Source of the DNA: Sparassis latifolia
Taxonomy: Eukaryota > Basidiomycota > Agaricomycetes > Polyporales > Sparassidaceae
Assembly (NCBI GenBank): GCA_018466975.1
Contig: CM031562.1
Coordinates: 496,001-560,000 of the forward strand
DNA: 64,000 bases
Direction of reading: 5' to 3'
The notes under the pieces are model-generated. The model saw only the letters and a program-made list of their open reading frames with translations, did not search any database and was not told where the DNA came from. The position numbers and the translations under genes are program-made. Every line of letters starts with the position of its first letter. Position 1 is the stretch's first letter. Below, in pieces: positions 57,501 through 64,000 of this stretch.

Positions 57501-59739
57501 ATGGATTCTGTAACTGCATACTTGTGCTCATGCACAGTCATATTGGCGCTCATTTTGATTGGACAGAGGCACAAGTCCGCTTTGCCTCTGCCTCCTGGTC
57601 CTCCTGCGGATCCGATCATTGGACACCTTCGAAAGTTCTCTTTTGCTCGTCAGCACGAACTCTTCCGCGAATGGGCGACCAAGTACGGTGAGGATTGGCT
57701 GTGTATTGAACTCTATTTGATCCTAAGGTATCTCATGATAGGAGATATCTTCCAATTGCATATATTAGGCCGCAACATCGTGGTCCTGAATTCTCTGCAA
57801 GTCGCTACTGACCTTATGGATAAACGGAGTGCCAAATACAGCGACAGACCGTCATGCACCACCTTAGAGATGTAAGTATCACGGCTAGTATTCTTGTGAT
57901 TGGAGAATGTATGCCTGACAGAACATTCAGGATGGGCTATGATACAAACGTTGCATTCATGGAATACGGCCCGCGGTGGAAGAAACACCGCAAGATTTTC
58001 CGAGGATACTTCAACGAAAACGAGAGCCTTACATATCGCTCGCAGCAGACTCGAGGAGCGCATGCACTTCTGAAGGATTTGCTGACTTCGCCCCATGCAT
58101 TCATTGAGCTGACGCAACGGTACGATTATCTTCCCTAGTGGGCTCTTCAAGTGTCACGGATCAACTAAATCATTGCAGGTTTGCCATGCGAGGCGTCTTG
58201 GAGATAGCGTACGGCCATCAGGTACATTCTGGCGACGACGTCTACGTCAAACTGACAGCGGATGCACTGCATGGTGCCGACGAGGCGAAACTTGGTGTCT
58301 CGCTGGTCGACTTTTTCCCATTACGTGCGTCTTGCGTCCGCCCATTCCATGTAGTCTGACCGGACTGATCTTAATCCTAGTGGTCTATCTCCCCCATTGG
58401 CTACCCGGATGTTCCTCTTTCACTGCTGCGGCACGTCGTTGGGGCCCTGTTACACGAGAAATGCACGACTACCCATTCAATGACGTGTTGAAACAGATGG
58501 TACTCATCACCACTGGCATATATGCTCGTCTGAACCTCAAATACTCATTGAGCCCGCAGGACACAGGCATCGCTCAACCATCGTTTCTATCTTCATATCT
58601 GGAGCGATACAAGACGGAAGGTGCGAAAGATTATGATTTGGGTGACCTCAAAGGTGCAGCTGGCACCATCCTCACTGGTGAGTCCTCTGATCACATTGTC
58701 AAGCGATACATTATCTGACCCTCGAGTCAGCTGGTGCCGAAACGGTCGGAATCTCGTTCATTCACTGACATTTCTCTTTACTGAACACACTTCAGACATG
58801 GTCCCTCATCCTCACCTTCTACTTCTGCATGCTCCTGTTCCCAGAGGTGCAGCGCAAAGCACAGGTCGGAAATTGACCGAGTGATAGGTCCTGGTAGACT
58901 GCCGGACTTCAGCGACCGCGATGCACTGCCTTTTGTAGAATACGTCTTACAGGAGACTATTAGGTACGTCGCTGCTGGTGTCCGTGCGCGAGCACTAAGT
59001 GACTCGTCGTGTATGTCAGATGGCATCCTGCTGCCCCTCAAGGTTAGTCCCTCTGACGCGGAGTCGAGCGTGTCGAGCGGTTTGCTGATCTTCCTTATCT
59101 AGGCATCGCGCACCGTTCTGTCGACGACGATATATACAACGGGATGTTCATCGCAAGGGGTTCGATCATAATCCCCAATGTCATGTGAGTGCCATCTTCG
59201 CTGGTCTGTACCGTGTATCCGAGCCTGATCATTGTAAACTGGTACCCCAGGGCAATGAGCCGTGACGAGACGATGTACAAGGACGCAGAGGCATTCTGTC
59301 CCGAGCGTTTCCTCCCCTCACCCGCAGGTCGCGGGGAGCCATATCTAGGCGCTGTCTTCGGTTTCGGTCGGCGGTATGTGCCCATGTATCCTTAATGCAC
59401 TGCAGATATGTCACTTTCCGCATGCCGACTCTGCAGAATCTGTCCTGGAAGACACTTCGCAGACAACAGCGCATGGATCGTCGCCGCGACTGTTCTCGCG
59501 ACCTTCGATATTTGCAAGGCTGTCGACAAGGATGGAAAAACCATCGAGCCGGACGTGGTGTTCACGACGGACGGGCTGGCAAGGTACGCATCCTAAGTAC
59601 CTGGAGGCGGCACGGCGACTCGCTGATACAGCAGGGCCTCTCTCACAGCCGTCCAAAACCGTTTGAATGTGTCTTTCAACCGCGCTCAGAGATGGCGAAG
59701 AAGCTGATTATACAGCAGGAGAATTTGGGCGAAGATTGA
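57501..59739 (+). CDS. Cytochrome P450 monooxygenase copy C, with one apparent frameshift
   Basis: Paralogous to copies A and B but more diverged and on the opposite strand. Exon 1 encodes an anchor (TAYLCSCTVILALILIG) and the hinge LPLPPGPPADP. Later exons give SAKYSDRPS, PRWKKHRKIFRGYFNENESL, FAMRGVLEIAYGHQ, VYLPHWLPGCSSFTAAARRW, an I-helix AGAET (near 58730), ExxR in LQETIR, PERFLPSPAGRGEP, the heme signature FGFGRR / ICPGRHFADNSAW (Cys near 59440), and a last exon RPKPFECVFQPRSEMAKKL ending TGA at 59737-59739. Exon joins use normal splice ends. At 58861-58876 (ACAGGTCGGAAATTGA) the reading from FPEVQRKAQ into EIDRVIG has seven bases where six are expected, giving a +1 shift and an early stop. 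It is either a recent pseudogene or a sequencing error. Confidence 0.75.
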
Positions 59740-60216
59740 TCTTACTCCGGTGATGTCGTGAGCCTGCCGATTTGTTCAATGATTATTGATTGCAGAATAT
59801 GTTGCTGGAAGACAAGAATGTATGAGTATGTACTATGTACTTCATTCAAACAATGCGAAAATGATATGTGAGGCTAAGATAGCAGTGCCACAAGGAAGCA
59901 TGTTTGCGTTGCACAGTGAAGTTGGAATGCTGAAAATTACCGGCCACCCAAAGAGCTGCTCGGTGGAGGTGAGTTAGACAACTGGCCGGTATGTGAAGTC
60001 GAGTTCAATGCCAAGGTGGTAACAGAAAGCCCGCTCCAGATTCCACCCAATCCGCGCTACCCCGGAAATGTCAGCACATGTTCGCTTTCGGACATCTGGC
60101 GGTCTGGTTTGGGGTGCATAATCGAAAGAGCCATGTCCTCGCTCCGCTCCGGAACCAGGGATGCCTCGTCGTGCTGCTTCGCAATCAGATGAGCTTGTTG
60201 ACTTGTGGTGGAAAGG
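59740..60216. other. Intergenic, no gene supported
   Basis: This lies between the P450 stop and the BTB remnant. Only short frames without motifs are present. Confidence 0.4.
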
Positions 60217-60820
60217 TCAAAGGCATATGTTGTCGAAAGCAAAGAGGTGATGACGAAGAGAACGTAGAGGTTCAGATTGACGCCGCTCACGCTGGTTGAC
60301 ATGGTGGTTCATGGCAGGATAACTCTCATTAGTGAGATTATTACAAGTCACATGCAAAGTGACAGAGCGCGTTCGATACCGGGCTTCTTCTTCCAAACGA
60401 AGCCGGCACGCGATGGCCCAAATGCGCAAGGGCTCAGCGAGTGCGAACGTCCTCAGCACTCGCGTGGTGAGAGCCGTACTCGCCTCCTTCATCTGGTACT
60501 TCAACGCAGCTTCCCACAAACGCCGTACCACTGCCAGATCTGTGAGCTCCGGATCTGTGACAAGACGCAGAAGGCCATCCAGCATCTGGCTGTCTTCTGC
60601 GATATCAATCCAGTGCGGCCATCTCTGTACTTGTCCCCGCCATTGCATTTGGTATGGTCGACGACGGGCTGCTGGAGGCTGAACATGTCCTTGAAGCTTC
60701 AGACAAAATGACGCTGTGGACGCAGAAGTCGATGTTGTCGGAGTGGAGGATGATGTTCGCAACAGGGTTGTCGAACGGATGCTGCGCCCATCGTGGGAGG
60801 GGTGACTGAGATGGCTCCAT
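60217..60820 (-). pseudogene. BTB/POZ domain protein, frameshifted
   Basis: BTB domains mediate dimerisation and often link substrates to cullin-3 ligases. From the Met at 60820 the frame gives MEPSQSPLPRWAQHPFDNPV and NIILHSDNIDFCVHSVILSE, a typical start of the fungal single-domain BTB family. After SEAS the reading moves to another frame for FKDMFSLQQPVVDHTKCNGG, and then to a third for WIDIAEDSQMLDGLLRLVTD with DLAVVRRLWEAALKYQM. No splice signals explain the first two shifts, so small indels are likely. Homology fades after ACRLRLEEEARYR. Confidence 0.65.
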
Positions 60821-61721
60821 GGTGCGAGCTGCAACCACGTGTATCAGGTTATTGGTCGACGTAGATGAGGAGGCGACAAGACATCCCTCCACAGGGAACT
60901 TGGAAAAATATAACCGGCGTCTAGGGAACACGCTGACACCACCATGCAGCAGATGTCTTAGAGAAGACGAACGTCGACAGAGAATTCGAAGACTCTAAGC
61001 GGCACGTTTGTGTGTCTTGGAATCGTGTCAGTACTTGTTCTGCAAGAGGCGACGGCTCCCCTTCGTTGAAGTCCGTTTCTTGCACAAGTCTCGAGCAGCG
61101 GACGATTACTTTAGTATTCTGGACACTTGGGATAGTCCTCTCCTAGTCTGACTAAAGAGACCAAGAGTCATCACAAAATGTGCACTCACGGCTATGCGAC
61201 ACATTATGCACAAGACTTTGGCTAGCCTGCAATCAGTGTCAGCTTGAATCACCGGGCCTATCTTCTCACCATTAGGGCACACACAGTATGTCACATTCAA
61301 ATTTGTTCGGTGGAGAGATTTCGAGTTGAATCTTATCGATGTTTGTTTGGAGGCAATTTACAAACCGCCTGACCGCCTGGATCTGTTATTCGTGCAGAGC
61401 GCTGCTGCCCGGCGACGACTTCGGGCGTCTAAGGTCTTGCGCGTAAACTGAAGAGAATGCTCGCCGGTATCGAAGAGTACTGCGGGGGTTCGTGTACGTT
61501 CGGAAGTATGCAATATATGCATGACAGCACACGCAGTTGAGCTACCAGAGAAATCACATCTTTCGCAGCACTGCTCGAACCCGTCGCAGACTTGTACGTG
61601 ATTATACTTATTCCTTCCGCTGTCAATATGTCAAAATTGTCAGTAACAAAGGGCCTGTATTATGCATCAGAGTCCATCCTGTATCAATCCGTCCAAGTTT
61701 GCCAGCTCACACTCCGTATAA
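60821..61721. other. Intergenic, no gene supported
   Basis: This region contains the upstream side of the BTB remnant and the 3' flank of the PDI-like gene. I see no coding exon. Confidence 0.4.
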
Positions 61722-63269
61722 CTACAGTTCGTCCTTCACACGGGATTCACTGCCAGTAGTAACCGTCTCTTCGATCGCGATTGTTATCTCGATCTCTGGA
61801 TGATCCTCGACAGGTAACTCTGTAGGTTCGTTCCTCGCGATCTCCGCTTCACTTGCGAGTTCATTCGGGAGGGGAGACTCTGCAACTGGTGTAGCAGCCG
61901 GAGTAGGTTCGCGCTCGACCTTGGAAGATGGAGCTTCCACTGCTTCGAAGGGAACTTCGTCGTCGAGATCGGGTTGGGCATCGGGTGTAGGTTCCTCTGC
62001 TTCACTTTTTTTGGGTATCATAAAGTCCGCCGTGCCATCCACTGTGGAATCGAAGAATTTGGAAACCTGTTGGAATTTTGGTGTGCCTAAATCAACCGTT
62101 AGCCAACGTTCGCGGATGTTGAGTGAAACGTAAGGACTTACCGTCATAGCGCACGAAGTCCGTCGATCCCGGGGGTTATATCAGGATCCGCGATGCTTTC
62201 GATGCATGGTCTTCCGCTCCTAGCTTCATCGCGCTCTTCCCAGTCTTGTCGCGGTGAATGGAAAACGATACCGCGTGCTTGTACTTATTCCCCAGAGACT
62301 TCCACATCAGGGGTATCTCTTTCCCTGGATTGAGGAGAATTGCGCGAGGCTTGGCGATGTTCTGTGGAAGTCAATGGTCAGAGCAGGTGATGCGGGCGAC
62401 TGCGGAGCTGACGTACATCCTCTACCCACCCCCGAATATTCGGGACAGCATCCAGTCGTTTCACAGCATGTGGAATATTCTTTGATGCCCAGTAGAAGAA
62501 CGACTTCGACGTTCGTTCGTTTGAGTCGAAGGTAATGGCTCTTGACTGCCCACCGCGAGAGAACAACTACGGTGCAGGTAAGTGCTCGCCATATCGGAAA
62601 GAATGTGCAGAAATTTACTTTGACCGTTGGGAAGCCCTGCACGCCCTGTTCTGCACACAGACGCTTGTTCGCCTCGTTATCGCAGTCGACCGCGTAGAGC
62701 GGGACCATCGGGGTGAGCACGACCGCCGCCTTGCTGAATTCGGGAGCCATTCTTTGGCAATGCTACAGGATAACAATATAAGTATCAAGTCTGTGACCAG
62801 GGAGGAATCCTTACGCCACACCAGGGAGCAACGAACGCGACCACAGAAGTCACCTTCAATTAGAGCTAGGGTCAGAACGCAACCTCAAGTGGATAGAAGG
62901 AGCGGAGGTGACGGTTAGTTTGCTGTCCCATAAGAGAATGCATAACGTGGAAAGGCGGCCGGATTAAGAAGAGGATAGCAACCAACTGTGCACAAATTTG
63001 GCATAAATTAGGTGAGGAGGTCGGAGTGTTTCATTCAAGAGCGTTATGGACGACATCTATGTCTGATTCTTGTTAAATTGGCTCTTGAATAAGACGACGA
63101 GCAAGGAAGTTGCGAGCAAGCTCTACAAGAAATCACGTACGTTCTGTTTCATAGCCTTCCTGAAACTCTTTGTGTCAAGCATCTCGACTTTCGCGTCTGC
63201 AGGAAAGAGAGCTGCTGACACCACTGAAGGTGCGAGTGTGAGTGTCAGGACCACCCAAGGTAGTCTCAT
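61722..63269 (-). CDS. PDI-related thioredoxin-domain protein of the ER, with KDEL tail and an internal stop
   Basis: An ER-lumen disulfide isomerase-like protein. Exon 1 (63269-63141) encodes a signal peptide (MRLPWVVLTLTLAPSVVSAA) and VEMLDTKSFRKAMKQN. The next exons give SVVAFVAPWCG and HCQRMAPEFSKAA, so splicing assembles the active site WCGHC. Then come VPLYAVDCDNEANKRLCAEQ, GVQGFPTVK with the cis-Pro, ITFDSNERTSKSFFYWASKN, and ILLNPGKEIPLMWKSLGNKY. The frame then reads SRILI-stop-PPGSTDFVRYDG, with a TAA at 62178-62176 where related proteins have a Tyr. The rest is intact: LGTPKFQQVSKFFDSTVDGT, a Glu/Pro-rich linker, and a C-terminal KDEL with TAG at 61724-61722. If the TAA is real, the product is truncated and loses ER retention. 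Confidence 0.8.
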
Positions 63270-63628
63270 TGCAGGGCAGGTCTCGCAGGCAAGGACTGAG
63301 CCGTGTCGCCAAGCTTCGAGGTGCGAGACTTAGAGGCTCTTCCACAATGCACTAAAGGAGCCCGTTGGAATTAACGGTTTCAGCCTAGTAGAAAAGAAGC
63401 AAGCTATCGTCTGCACACGATTGCGCGTAACCGCGGTTTGAGTTCTGAGAGAGTGAGGAAGTCAAGTTGAGGCGAACGGCCTTCCCGGACCGGAGCGGCA
63501 ATTTGCAGTTTCATCTACGTGAAGTTATACATATTTCATCGCAACTAGTAGATCTGTATATATCGTATGAGTTGAATTAAGATTGAGTCTGACTGACAAG
63601 TTGTCTGCCATGCTTGTTTCTGGTGGTT
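63270..63628. other. Upstream region of the PDI-like gene
   Basis: Probable promoter region of the minus-strand gene starting at 63269. No other feature is recognised. Confidence 0.4.
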
Positions 63629-63952
63629 AGGACCCCGGATTATAGGTGAACAACCCTGATCCGGCGAGCCCAAAAATGTCTAAGCGCCGAAACCCGAAAA
63701 TCGACCTTTGTGTCTGGATGAAATCAGGGTGAAGTGCCAATTTCCCCCCAAATCTTGTCTGGATGGTGGCATCATGCTCCTGAAAGTGCCATTTTGGCGC
63801 TCGCCGAGGGCTCTATGGGGCCAAAATGTCTGTACCAGCACCAGGCTTTTCAAAAAATTTCTCCCGAACTGTCTGGATTATATCAGGGTTGTGCGTGGAT
63901 TTCGCCCAAAATTTGTCCGGATGAGGGTTCCCCACCTATAATCCGGGGTCCT
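63629..63952. mobile_element. MITE with perfect 20-bp inverted repeats and TGGTT flanks
   Basis: The left end AGGACCCCGGATTATAGGTG is exactly repeated in reverse complement at 63933-63952, and weaker pairing continues inward (AACCCTGATCCGG against AACCCTCATCCGG). TGGTT flanks both sides (63624-63628 and 63953-63957), a likely 5-base target duplication. The element is 324 bp, noncoding, with AAAATGTC/AAATTTGTC phrases inside. The transposase family that moved it is unknown. Confidence 0.85.
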
Positions 63953-64000
63953 TGGTTAGGTCAGGAGCGAGAGCCTCATGTCCTGACAAGCATGTCGCGC

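Noticed and set aside
1..64000. tRNA or rRNA genes
   Set aside because: I saw no stretch with recognisable tRNA A/B boxes and cloverleaf arms, or rRNA signatures. A tRNA search program would be needed to be certain.

Overview
The window reads as nuclear DNA of a filamentous basidiomycete, most likely a wood-inhabiting agaricomycete (Polyporales-like; this placement is inference). The support is multi-exon genes with 45-70 nt GT...AG introns, a Chs7-type chitin synthase chaperone fragment, a KDEL-tailed fungal PDI-like gene, an expanded cytochrome P450 group, and the retroelement mix (Tad-like LINE, Ty3/Gypsy, Ngaro-type tyrosine-recombinase element). Nothing looks bacterial or viral.

Layout. 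(1) 1-17 kb: two multi-exon genes of unknown function (1.3-3.4 and 8.4-10.6 kb), a frame-disrupted hypothetical gene (4.8-6.1 kb), the last quarter of a chs7-like gene (6.8-7.2 kb, minus), a GC-rich degenerate repeat array (11.5-13.0 kb), and a HECT-type E3 ubiquitin ligase gene with a Cys/His-rich N-terminus (13.3-17.05 kb, minus). (2) 17.5-25 kb: first copy of a duplicated locus, with an aldo/keto reductase gene (19.1-20.8 kb, minus), P450 debris (21.6-22.05 kb) and a P450 copy missing both ends (22.6-24.2 kb, minus). (3) 25.3-51.4 kb: a transposon island. It holds a MITE, a decayed LINE split by a solo LTR with a 5-bp target duplication, an AT-rich tract with minisatellites, a decayed Ty3/Gypsy element (minus) nesting another degenerate coding unit, and a nearly complete Ngaro-type element (42.47-48.16 kb, minus) whose A1...B1-A2-B2 split direct repeats are all visible. 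(4) 51.7-59.7 kb: an apparently intact P450 (51.7-53.9 kb, minus), duplicated flanking blocks, an aldo/keto reductase remnant in reversed orientation, and a further P450 (57.5-59.7 kb, plus) with one apparent frameshift. (5) 60-64 kb: a frameshifted BTB/POZ remnant, a PDI-related ER thioredoxin gene (61.7-63.3 kb, minus) with an in-frame stop ahead of its KDEL tail, and a second MITE with perfect 20-bp inverted repeats.

How the parts relate. The aldo/keto reductase and the P450s form a locally duplicated NADPH-oxidoreductase/monooxygenase locus, such as is used in secondary or xenobiotic metabolism, and the transposon island sits between the paralogous halves. Decay is graded: one P450 and the reductase look intact, one P450 carries a single frameshift, and the others are fragments. 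Where the ancestral codon in the Ngaro and Gypsy elements can be guessed, premature stops are TGA or TAA compatible with C-to-T change. Exon boundaries are my reading of splice signals and have not been tested against transcripts.
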